From RGIG5612 sp045600845 (lineage in GTDB: Bacteria; Bacillota; Clostridia; Lachnospirales; Lachnospiraceae): a DNA stretch of 22,600 nt. Each line of letters begins with the position of its first letter. Position 1 is the first letter of the stretch. Positions 15,636 through 22,600 of this stretch are shown here, one piece after another. Under the pieces are notes generated by a model. It saw only the letters and a list, made by a program, of their open reading frames with translations. It had not been told where the DNA came from and ran no database searches. The stretch is from positions 1-22,600 of the forward strand of contig JAZRYR010000039.1 of assembly GCA_045600845.1 (NCBI GenBank). The letters run 5' to 3'. The position numbers and the translations under genes are program-made.

Positions 15636-16559
15636 ATGATTAAAGTATTTATTGACGGAAGCGCCGGTACTACCGGCCTCCGTATTAATGAAAGATTGTC
15701 AGACAGGGAAGACATTGAACTGTTAAAAATATCCGAAGAACTCCGAAAAGATAACGGAGCAAGAAAGGATATGATCAATGCGGCAGACATTGTTTTCCTT
15801 TGTCTGCCGGATGATGCGGCCATTGAGGCTGCATCTTTTGTAAATAAAGATAACGATCATACGGTAATCATTGATACCTCAACAGCCCATCGGGTAAATG
15901 ATGCATGGGCTTACGGGTTCCCAGAATTGACGGGCTTACGGGAAAAGATCAGGAATTCCCAGTGGATTGCGAATCCGGGCTGTCATGCCAGTGGTTTTAT
16001 TTCCCTGGTGGCGCCGTTGGTAGAGGCAAAGATTATTCCAAAAGAGGCAAATCTTTCCTGTTTCTCCCTGACCGGGTATTCCGGCGGTGGAAAGAAAATG
16101 ATTGCAGAGTACGAGTCCGAGGGGAGAGATGCACTTTTGGATGGGCCTAGACAATATGGAATCAGCCAGAGTCATAAGCATCTTCCGGAAATGAAGAAAA
16201 TCTGTGGGCTGGAGAACAGCCCCGTATTCTGCCCTATTGTGGCGGACTTTTATGCAGGTATGGAAGTTACGGTTCCGCTTTTTAATTGTGATATAGACGC
16301 CATCAAGGCTGTATATAAAGAGTATTACAGCCAGGGAAATGTGTTCTTTAATGAAAATGCAGATGAAAATGGCTATATGTCCGCGGCAGCTTTTGCAGGA
16401 AGAGACGATATGGAAATTTCGGTTCAGGGAAATAAGGACCGCCTGCTTTTAGTTTCCAGGTTTGACAATCTGGGAAAAGGTGCTTCCGGTGCAGCAATCC
16501 AGAATATGAATATTGTTCTGGGAATCGATGAAGGCACAGGCCTTACTATTATGAAATAA
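15636..16559 (+). CDS. argC: N-acetyl-gamma-glutamyl-phosphate reductase, short type
   Basis: NADPH-dependent reduction of N-acetylglutamyl phosphate to the semialdehyde, the third step towards ornithine. At 307 aa it is shorter than the usual form of about 345 aa and matches the 'uncommon form' of ArgC. The nucleotide-binding N-terminus reads IDGSAGTTGLRI, and the catalytic Cys is C116 in NPGCHASGF. SLTGYSGGGKKM and the histidine-containing SQSHKHLPE follow. The start has AAGG upstream and lies eight bases after the argG stop codon. All active-site features I can recognise are present. Confidence 0.94.
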   Translation: MIKVFIDGSAGTTGLRINERLSDREDIELLKISEELRKDNGARKDMINAADIVFLCLPDDAAIEAASFVNKDNDHTVIIDTSTAHRVNDAWAYGFPELTGLREKIRNSQWIANPGCHASGFISLVAPLVEAKIIPKEANLSCFSLTGYSGGGKKMIAEYESEGRDALLDGPRQYGISQSHKHLPEMKKICGLENSPVFCPIVADFYAGMEVTVPLFNCDIDAIKAVYKEYYSQGNVFFNENADENGYMSAAAFAGRDDMEISVQGNKDRLLLVSRFDNLGKGASGAAIQNMNIVLGIDEGTGLTIMK

Positions 16560-16573
16560 CGGAGAATCAGAAA

Positions 16574-17788
16574 ATGAAAATCATGGAAGGCGGCGTTTGC
16601 AGCGCAAAGGGATTTACCGCAAATGGAATTAATTGTGGCATCCGGAAAAATAAAAGAAAAAGAGATCTGTCTTTAGTTTACAGTCAGGTCCCGGCAGCAG
16701 CTGCTGCAGTTTATACAACAAATCTGGTAAAAGGAGCCCCTCTTCAGGTTACGAAAGAGCATATTGCCAATGGTTATGCCCAGGCCATCATTGTGAACAG
16801 CGGAAATGCCAATACCTGCAATGACAACGGTATTGAAATTGCAGAGGGAATGTGCCAATTAGCAGCGGATAAACTGGGAATAAAACCAGAAGACGTAGTG
16901 GTAGGTTCTACCGGCGTTATCGGACAGAAATTAAGTCTGGATCCCATCGCAATGGGCATTGACGAGTTAGTTGACGGGCTTTCTGCAGAAGGCGGACTTT
17001 TTGCAGAAGAAGGCATTATGACGACGGATACGGTACCGAAACAGGTCGCTGTGGAATTTGAGATTGGCGGAAAAATCTGTCGTATGGGTGGCATGGCAAA
17101 AGGCAGCGGTATGATCAATCCGAATATGGCCACTATGCTGGTATTTATTACGACAGACGCTGCAGTTTCTCCGGAGATGCTGAATAAAGCCCTGAAAAAT
17201 GATATTCGGAATACTTTTAATATGATCAGTGTGGATGGGGATACTTCAACTAACGATATGGTTGTGGTTTTAGCAAACGGCTTGGCAGAAAATCCGATCA
17301 TTGATTCCGAAGGCGAAGATTTTGCTGTATTTATGGAAGCCTTGAACACTGTTAACGTTTACTTGTGCAGAATGATTGCAGGGGATGGAGAAGGAGCAAC
17401 AAAGCTTTTAGAGTGTCAGGTAAGTGGCGCAAAAGACCAGGATACAGCAAAAACTGTTGCGAAGAGCGTTATTTCTTCCAGCCTTTTGAAAGCGGCCATG
17501 TTTGGAGAAGACGCGAACTGGGGACGTGTATTATGTGCCATCGGCTACAGTGGAGCGGATGTTGATGTCATGAAAATTGATGTAGCATTTAAGAGCAATG
17601 CAGGAGAAATCTTAGTCTGCAAGAATGGCGCAGGAGTTGATTTCTCCGAAGAAAAGGCGAAAGAGATTTTATCAGAAAAAGAAATAGATATCGTAATTGG
17701 CCTGAATGACGGAGAGTGTGAGGCGAAAGCCTGGGGCTGTGACCTTACCTATGATTATGTAAAGATCAATGGCGATTACCGAACCTGA
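16574..17788 (+). CDS. argJ: Glutamate N-acetyltransferase (ornithine acetyltransferase)
   Basis: 404 aa. Moves the acetyl group from N-acetylornithine to glutamate, which makes the pathway cyclic; some members also use acetyl-CoA. The proenzyme cleaves itself before the nucleophilic Thr of the MATML motif, here A186/T187 (NPNMATMLVF). The oxyanion-hole region GSTGVIG (111-117) and the C-terminal EDANWGR motif are present. GGAG at 16561-16564 precedes the ATG by nine bases. Its stop codon TGA overlaps an ATG at 17788, but the true argB start is 15 bases further on. The presence of argJ explains why no argE-type deacetylase is in the operon. I cannot tell from sequence whether it is mono- or bifunctional. 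Confidence 0.96.
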   Translation: MKIMEGGVCSAKGFTANGINCGIRKNKRKRDLSLVYSQVPAAAAAVYTTNLVKGAPLQVTKEHIANGYAQAIIVNSGNANTCNDNGIEIAEGMCQLAADKLGIKPEDVVVGSTGVIGQKLSLDPIAMGIDELVDGLSAEGGLFAEEGIMTTDTVPKQVAVEFEIGGKICRMGGMAKGSGMINPNMATMLVFITTDAAVSPEMLNKALKNDIRNTFNMISVDGDTSTNDMVVVLANGLAENPIIDSEGEDFAVFMEALNTVNVYLCRMIAGDGEGATKLLECQVSGAKDQDTAKTVAKSVISSSLLKAAMFGEDANWGRVLCAIGYSGADVDVMKIDVAFKSNAGEILVCKNGAGVDFSEEKAKEILSEKEIDIVIGLNDGECEAKAWGCDLTYDYVKINGDYRT

Positions 17789-17802
17789 TGGAGGATAAAA
17801 AC

Positions 17803-18666
17803 ATGAGCAATTTTTCCAATGCTGAACGGGCAGAAGTGCTGACCCAGGCTCTTCCGCACATTAAGAAATATAATGGCAAAACCGTAGTAATTAAATATGG
17901 CGGAAATGCCATGATCAACGAACAGATTAAGCAGCAAGTCATGGAAGACATTGTTCTTCTGTGGCTTATTGGCGTGAAAATCGTTTTGATTCATGGTGGC
18001 GGACCGGAAATTACCGAATTAATGGAGAAACTGGGCAAGAAAGCCGAGTTTGTAGATGGTCTTCGCGTAACCGATAAAGAAACGGTCGACATCGTTCAGA
18101 TGGTTCTGGCAGGAAAAATCAACAAGTCTTTAGTAAACCTTCTGGAAATGAACGGAGGCAGAGCCATCGGACTTTCCGGAATGGATGATCGGTTGATCGA
18201 AGCTGCTCCGAAGGATGAAAAACTGGGCTTTGTCGGCGATATTACGAACATTAATATTGATGCGGTAATCAGTCTTTTGGAGAAAGGCTATATTCCGGTA
18301 ATTTCCACTTTAGGGTGTGACAAAGAAGGCAATGCTTATAACATTAACGGCGATACTGCAGCGGCCTGCATTGCCGGCGCCTTAGAAGCGGAACGACTGA
18401 TTATGATGACGGATGTTGCCGGTTTATTAAAAGATATGAACGATCCGGAATCCCTGATATCGGAAATTACCACCGATGATGCAAAAACTCTTTTAGCCGA
18501 TGGAACTATTTCTGGTGGGATGATTCCAAAAATCAATTGCTGTATTGACGCCATTAATGCCGGAGTTAAGAATGTCATTATTATGGACGGCAGGGTTCCG
18601 CATTCCATTCTGATGGAACTTTTGACTAACGAAGGCGCTGGAACCATGGTAAAGGGGGAGAACTAA
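17803..18666 (+). CDS. argB: Acetylglutamate kinase, probably arginine-sensitive
   Basis: Phosphorylates N-acetylglutamate, the controlled step in cyclic pathways; 287 aa. VIKYGGNA (29-36, K31) and HGGGPEI (64-70) form the amino-acid-kinase active site. The N-terminal extension before the first strand (ERAEVLTQALPHIKKY) and the C-terminal HSILMELLTNEGAGTMV match the arginine-binding features of feedback-inhibited members such as the Thermotoga and Pseudomonas enzymes. Inhibition by arginine is therefore likely. I place the start at ATG 17803, eight bases after GGAGG (17790-17794). The in-frame ATG at 17788 overlaps the argJ stop codon and has no ribosome site. The stop codon is directly followed by the argD start. 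Confidence 0.95.
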   Translation: MSNFSNAERAEVLTQALPHIKKYNGKTVVIKYGGNAMINEQIKQQVMEDIVLLWLIGVKIVLIHGGGPEITELMEKLGKKAEFVDGLRVTDKETVDIVQMVLAGKINKSLVNLLEMNGGRAIGLSGMDDRLIEAAPKDEKLGFVGDITNINIDAVISLLEKGYIPVISTLGCDKEGNAYNINGDTAAACIAGALEAERLIMMTDVAGLLKDMNDPESLISEITTDDAKTLLADGTISGGMIPKINCCIDAINAGVKNVIIMDGRVPHSILMELLTNEGAGTMVKGEN

Positions 18667-19830
18667 ATGTACATTAAGGATTTAGATGATAAATATGTTG
18701 CCGGCACTTACAGCCGTTTTCCACTGGAGCTGGTATCTGGTAAAGGAAGCGTTTTAAAGGACGTAAACGGCAAAGAATATATTGATTTAGGCTCCGGTAT
18801 CGGTGTTACCGCTTTCGGTATTAATGACGATGTCTGGACGGATGCAGTAAAGGCTCAGCTGGATAAAGTACAGCATACTTCCAACCTTTACTATACTGAG
18901 CCATGTGCTCGTCTGGCGGAAGCTCTTTGTGAGAAAACGGGAATGAAGAAAGTCTTCTTTGGAAATTCCGGCGCAGAGGCAAATGAATGTGCAATTAAGG
19001 TTGCAAGAAAATGGGCTGCAGAGAATAAGGGAGAAGAATATAACGTAATCGTTACCCTAGTAAACAGCTTTCATGGAAGAACTTTAACTACTCTGGCTGC
19101 AACAGGACAGGAAATATTCCATAAATATTTCCAGCCGTTAACACCGGGCTTCGCTTATGTGGAAGCAGGAAATATTGATATGCTGAAACAGGTTTGCGAG
19201 GAAGAAAAGGTAGCGGGAATTCTCTTTGAATGTATTCAGGGAGAAGGCGGCGTTGTTCCTCTGACTGCAGAATTTATTCAAGCCATTGCAGACATCTGCG
19301 AAGAAAAACAGATTGTCATGATGGTAGATGAAGTACAGACCGGAAACGGCAGAACCGGAAAGCTGTATTCTTATATGAATTTTGGTCTGAAACCAGACGT
19401 AGTTTCTACCGCCAAAGGTTTGGGAGGCGGCCTTCCAATCGGTGCCTGCTTAATGAGTGAGAAGGTTCAGAACGTTTTAGGTTCCGGAGATCATGGATCT
19501 ACTTTTGGAGGGAACCCGGTAGCCAGCGCTGGTGCTTTAAGCATTATTAACCGTCTGGATGACGCTCTCATGGAAGAAGTAAAAGAAAAGAGCGCATATG
19601 TATTTGCAGAAATGGAAGGCGCAAAAGGCGTAGAGTCTGTAACCGGTTTAGGTCTGATGATCGGTATTAAAACGGAAAAGAGCGTTTCCAAAGTGTTAAG
19701 CAAATGCATGGAGAAAGGCGTTATCTGCCTTTCTGCAAAAGATAAAGTAAGACTGCTTCCGGCCTTGAACATTCCTATGGATGTGCTGAAGAAAGCAGTA
19801 GCAATCATAAAAGAAGTTTGTGCAGAATAA
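18667..19830 (+). CDS. argD: Acetylornithine aminotransferase
   Basis: PLP enzyme (class III aminotransferase), 387 aa, converting N-acetylglutamate semialdehyde to N-acetylornithine. The phosphate-binding GNSGAEANE lies at 99-107, SFHGRTL at 134-140, the PLP-ring aspartate D221 in MMVDEVQTGNGRTG, and the Schiff-base lysine K250 in STAKGLGGGLPIG. The ATG abuts the argB stop codon, and GGGGGAG (18654-18660) lies inside the end of argB, so the two are tightly coupled. The arginine context favours acetylornithine over ornithine or GABA as substrate. Confidence 0.96.
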   Translation: MYIKDLDDKYVAGTYSRFPLELVSGKGSVLKDVNGKEYIDLGSGIGVTAFGINDDVWTDAVKAQLDKVQHTSNLYYTEPCARLAEALCEKTGMKKVFFGNSGAEANECAIKVARKWAAENKGEEYNVIVTLVNSFHGRTLTTLAATGQEIFHKYFQPLTPGFAYVEAGNIDMLKQVCEEEKVAGILFECIQGEGGVVPLTAEFIQAIADICEEKQIVMMVDEVQTGNGRTGKLYSYMNFGLKPDVVSTAKGLGGGLPIGACLMSEKVQNVLGSGDHGSTFGGNPVASAGALSIINRLDDALMEEVKEKSAYVFAEMEGAKGVESVTGLGLMIGIKTEKSVSKVLSKCMEKGVICLSAKDKVRLLPALNIPMDVLKKAVAIIKEVCAE

Positions 19831-19840
19831 AGGAGAGACT

Positions 19841-20824
19841 ATGGATCTTAAGGGAAGAAGCTTTTTAAAATTATTAGATTTTACACCGGAAGAGATTGAG
19901 TATCTTTTAGACCTGGCAGCAGACTTTAAAGAGAAAAAGAAAGCCGGCATCCTTCATAAAGATTTTGAAGGAAAGAACATTGCTCTGATTTTTGAAAAAA
20001 CCAGCACCAGAACCCGTTGCTCCTTCGAAGTAGCAGCAGCAGATTTAGGTATGCATCCGGTTTATCTGGATCCGTCTGGATCCCAGATCGGCAAGAAGGA
20101 AAGCATTGCGGATACGGCAAGGGTTTTAGGCAGAATGTTCGACGGAATCGAATACAGAGGCTATGGACAGGAAATCGTAGATACTCTGGCAAAATATGCA
20201 GGTGTTCCTGTATGGAATGGACTGACTAACGAGTTCCATCCAACCCAGATTCTTGCTGACTTTCTGACTATCCGTGAACATTTCGGCTCCTTAAAGGGCA
20301 AAAAGTTAGTATATATGGGCGATGCCAGATACAACATGGGAAATTCCCTTATGGTTGGCTGCGCAAAGATGGGTATGGTATTCACCGCCGGCGCTCCGGA
20401 AAAATATTTCCCGGATAAGGCATTGGTAGAAGAATGTCAGAAAATTGCGAAAGAAACCGGAGCTGTTATTAATCTGGAATCGGACCCAATCAAAGCAACA
20501 AAAGATGCAGACGTTATTTATACCGATGTGTGGGTATCTATGGGCGAACCAGACGAAGTATGGGAAGAGCGTATTAATGACCTGACTCCTTACCGCGTAA
20601 CCATGGAGCTGATGGATAACGCAGGACCTCAGTGCAGATTTATGCATTGTCTGCCGGCATTCCATGACCTTGGAACCACTACCGGAATGAAAATAAAAGA
20701 AAAATTCGGTTTAGATTGTATGGAAGTAACCGACGAAGTATTTGAAAGCGACCGTTCCATTGTTTTTGACGAAGCAGAGAACCGTATGCACACAATCAAA
20801 GCGGTTATGGCCGCTACAATCTGA
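19841..20824 (+). CDS. argF: Ornithine carbamoyltransferase
   Basis: Condenses ornithine with carbamoyl phosphate to citrulline; 327 aa. The carbamoyl phosphate loop STRTR is at 55-59, HPTQ at 133-136, the ornithine-binding DVWVSMGEP at 229-237 and the catalytic HCLP at 269-272. The start is ATG 19841, with AGGAGAG just upstream (19831-19837). The in-frame start at 19820 lies inside argD and lacks a ribosome site. In a biosynthetic operon next to carB it is anabolic rather than the ArcB deiminase-pathway enzyme, although sequence alone does not separate the two with certainty. Confidence 0.96.
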   Translation: MDLKGRSFLKLLDFTPEEIEYLLDLAADFKEKKKAGILHKDFEGKNIALIFEKTSTRTRCSFEVAAADLGMHPVYLDPSGSQIGKKESIADTARVLGRMFDGIEYRGYGQEIVDTLAKYAGVPVWNGLTNEFHPTQILADFLTIREHFGSLKGKKLVYMGDARYNMGNSLMVGCAKMGMVFTAGAPEKYFPDKALVEECQKIAKETGAVINLESDPIKATKDADVIYTDVWVSMGEPDEVWEERINDLTPYRVTMELMDNAGPQCRFMHCLPAFHDLGTTTGMKIKEKFGLDCMEVTDEVFESDRSIVFDEAENRMHTIKAVMAATI

Positions 20825-20836
20825 CGGGAGAAAAAG

Positions 20837-22600
20837 ATGCCAAAAGATTTAAACATTAAAAAAGTACTTGTTATCGGCTCCGGCCCGATTGTTATCGGAC
20901 AGGCTGCGGAGTTCGATTATGCAGGCGCTCAGGCCTGCCGGGTATTACAGGATGAAAAAATAAATACCGTTCTGGTGAATTCCAATCCAGCTACGATCAT
21001 GACCGATAAGAATCTGGCCGATGAGATTTATCTGGAGCCTTTGAATCTGGAAACGGTTACAAGAATCATTGAAAAAGAAAGACCAGACGGATTAATGGCA
21101 GGCTTAGGCGGCCAGACGGGTCTGACCTTGGCCATGCAGCTGGAAAAAGCAGGTGTTCTGGAGCAATATGGGGTGAAGCTGTTAGGAACTCCGGTTGCCA
21201 GCATTAATATGGCAGAAGACCGGGAACAGTTCCGTGATACCATGGAAAAAATCGGTCAGCCTTGCGTACCTTCCGATATCGCTGAAGATTTAGACACCGC
21301 TCTGAAGATTGCGGAAGACATCGGCTATCCGGTAATTATCCGTCCTGCTTTCACTTTAGGCGGAACCGGCGGCGGAATCGCTGCCAACGAAGCAGAGTTA
21401 AAGATCATCGCTCAGGCTGGATTGGACATGTCTCCAATTACCCAGATTTTGGTAGAGAAATGTATTTCCGGCTGGAAGGAAATTGAATTTGAAACTATGC
21501 GGGATGCGGAAGGAAATGCAGTTTCTGTATGCTCCATGGAAAATATCGACCCGGTAGGCGTACATACCGGCGACTCTATCGTAGCCGCGCCAGCTCTTAC
21601 TTTAACGGACCGAGAATTTGGGATGCTCCGGCAGGCAGCCTTAGATATCGTTACTACCATCGGTATTGTAGGTGGATGTAACTGTCAGTTTGCATTAAAA
21701 CCGGACGGAAGTGAATATGCAGTTATCGAAGTAAATCCTCGTGTTTCCCGTTCGTCCGCATTAGCTTCCAAAGCTACGGGGTATCCGATTGCGAAGATTA
21801 CGGCCAAACTGGCTTTAGGCTACAATCTGGATGAAATTAAAAATGAAAAAACCGGTGCTTCCCTGAAGGGATTTGAGCCGGATGTAGACTATATAGTTGT
21901 GAAGTATCCGAAGTTCCCATTTGATAAGTTTGCCGGCGCCAGCCGTAAGCTGGGAACCCAGATGAAGGCTACCGGTGAAGTCATGTCCATCGGAGACACC
22001 TTTGAAGCGGCTTTAATGAAGGCGGTCAGCGGTGCGGAAATCGGCGAAGATACGTTGAATGCACAGCCAATGGACGGAAGAGACGTAATTGAAAGACTGG
22101 CCGATCAGGACGACCGACGTCTCTTTACCGTTTTTGAGGCCATTAAGGCAGGCATCAGTATTGATGAAATTAACCGGATTACGATGATTGATCCGTACTT
22201 CTTGAATAAAATCAAGATTCTGGCAGATTATGAGGCAGAGCTGGCAGAGAACTTCTCCGAGGAGCTTTACCGAAAGGGAAAACTTTTAGGATATTGCGAT
22301 GCGGCCATTTCCCGCATCAGCGGCGTAAAGGACCTTCCTGGATGGGAATACTCCTACCAGATTGTTCGTACCTGCGAGGACGTATTCGGAACCGATAATC
22401 CATATTTCTATTCTCAGGCGGAGGGCGAGTGTGAAGCTGCCTCCTTCCCGCGATCCGGAAAAGAAGTCATTATGGTATTAGGCTCCGGCCCGATCCGTAT
22501 TGGCCAGGGTATTGAATTTGACTATAGTTCCGTTCACTGCGTATGGACCTTAAGAAAATTAGGCTATGACGTAGTCATCGTAAACAATAACCCGGAAACC
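20837..22600 (+). CDS. carB: Carbamoyl-phosphate synthase large subunit, 5' part
   Basis: The gene runs off the window. 588 codons are present of an expected total near 1,070, so it is cut by the window and not broken. CarB makes carbamoyl phosphate from bicarbonate, ATP and ammonia passed from CarA. The N-terminal half is complete: VLVIGSGPIVIGQAAEFDYAG, the first ATP-grasp domain with RPAFTLGGTGGG, EVNPRVSRSSALASKATGYP, and the helical oligomerisation region (about 400-545). The second synthetase half begins with GSGPIRIGQGIEFDYS at about residue 549. GGGAG at 20826-20830 precedes the ATG by six bases, and the gap to argF is 12 bases. carA is not upstream; it may follow carB or lie elsewhere. 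Confidence 0.96.
   Translation, partial: MPKDLNIKKVLVIGSGPIVIGQAAEFDYAGAQACRVLQDEKINTVLVNSNPATIMTDKNLADEIYLEPLNLETVTRIIEKERPDGLMAGLGGQTGLTLAMQLEKAGVLEQYGVKLLGTPVASINMAEDREQFRDTMEKIGQPCVPSDIAEDLDTALKIAEDIGYPVIIRPAFTLGGTGGGIAANEAELKIIAQAGLDMSPITQILVEKCISGWKEIEFETMRDAEGNAVSVCSMENIDPVGVHTGDSIVAAPALTLTDREFGMLRQAALDIVTTIGIVGGCNCQFALKPDGSEYAVIEVNPRVSRSSALASKATGYPIAKITAKLALGYNLDEIKNEKTGASLKGFEPDVDYIVVKYPKFPFDKFAGASRKLGTQMKATGEVMSIGDTFEAALMKAVSGAEIGEDTLNAQPMDGRDVIERLADQDDRRLFTVFEAIKAGISIDEINRITMIDPYFLNKIKILADYEAELAENFSEELYRKGKLLGYCDAAISRISGVKDLPGWEYSYQIVRTCEDVFGTDNPYFYSQAEGECEAASFPRSGKEVIMVLGSGPIRIGQGIEFDYSSVHCVWTLRKLGYDVVIVNNNPET

Noticed and set aside
1..22600. CRISPR arrays, insertion sequences, tRNA or rRNA genes, prophage or defence genes
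   Set aside because: I looked for repeat-spacer patterns, terminal inverted repeats, transposase or integrase motifs and cloverleaf-like segments and saw none.

Overview
The window looks like chromosomal DNA of an anaerobic Gram-positive bacterium of the class Clostridia, most likely a Lachnospiraceae relative. The reasons are AT-leaning codon use, strong GGAGG-type ribosome binding sites, Firmicutes-style sigma-A promoters, an infC-rpmI-rplT operon with an attenuator leader, a SpoIIE/RsbU-type phosphatase, a GerMN lipoprotein, and an arginine cluster with the short 'uncommon form' of ArgC. Every gene I can support lies on the + strand. I see no mobile element, CRISPR array, tRNA or rRNA.

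Region 1 (57-7652) is a tight run of seven genes: a ComEA-type DNA-binding protein, an OmpR-family response regulator, its histidine kinase, a lipoprotein with two GerMN domains, the ComEC/Rec2 DNA-uptake channel, the DNA polymerase III delta subunit (HolA) and 5-formyltetrahydrofolate cyclo-ligase. Gaps are 7-23 bases or overlaps, so it is probably one operon. The two competence genes flank a complete signalling module. The kinase appears to start at a non-standard ATT codon inside the end of the regulator gene. The only standard start codon in its open frame (TTG, 1393) would cut away its first membrane segment.

Region 2 (7666-10810) is the translation block. A near-consensus promoter feeds a leader of about 190 bases with hairpins and a terminator-like attenuator (L20-leader type). 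It is followed by infC (starting at ATC), rpmI, rplT, a hairpin, then glnS and a clear terminator.

Region 3 (10811-14258) holds two single genes: a large multi-pass membrane protein with features of GT-C glycosyltransferases, and a six-helix membrane protein with a PP2C (RsbU/SpoIIE) phosphatase domain, which has its own extended -10 promoter and a strong terminator.

Region 4 (14280-22600) is an arginine biosynthesis operon: argG, argC, argJ, argB, argD, argF and the first 588 codons of carB. It starts from a sigma-A promoter preceded by two near-identical 18-base repeats that are candidate ArgR sites. The genes cover the path from acetylglutamate to argininosuccinate and carbamoyl phosphate supply. 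argH and carA are not in view.

Most of the window is ordinary housekeeping. The points most worth following are the non-AUG starts of the kinase and IF3, the regulator-kinase-GerMN trio that recalls actinobacterial MtrA-MtrB-LpqB, and the repeats before argG. I did not find a clearly new biological system.
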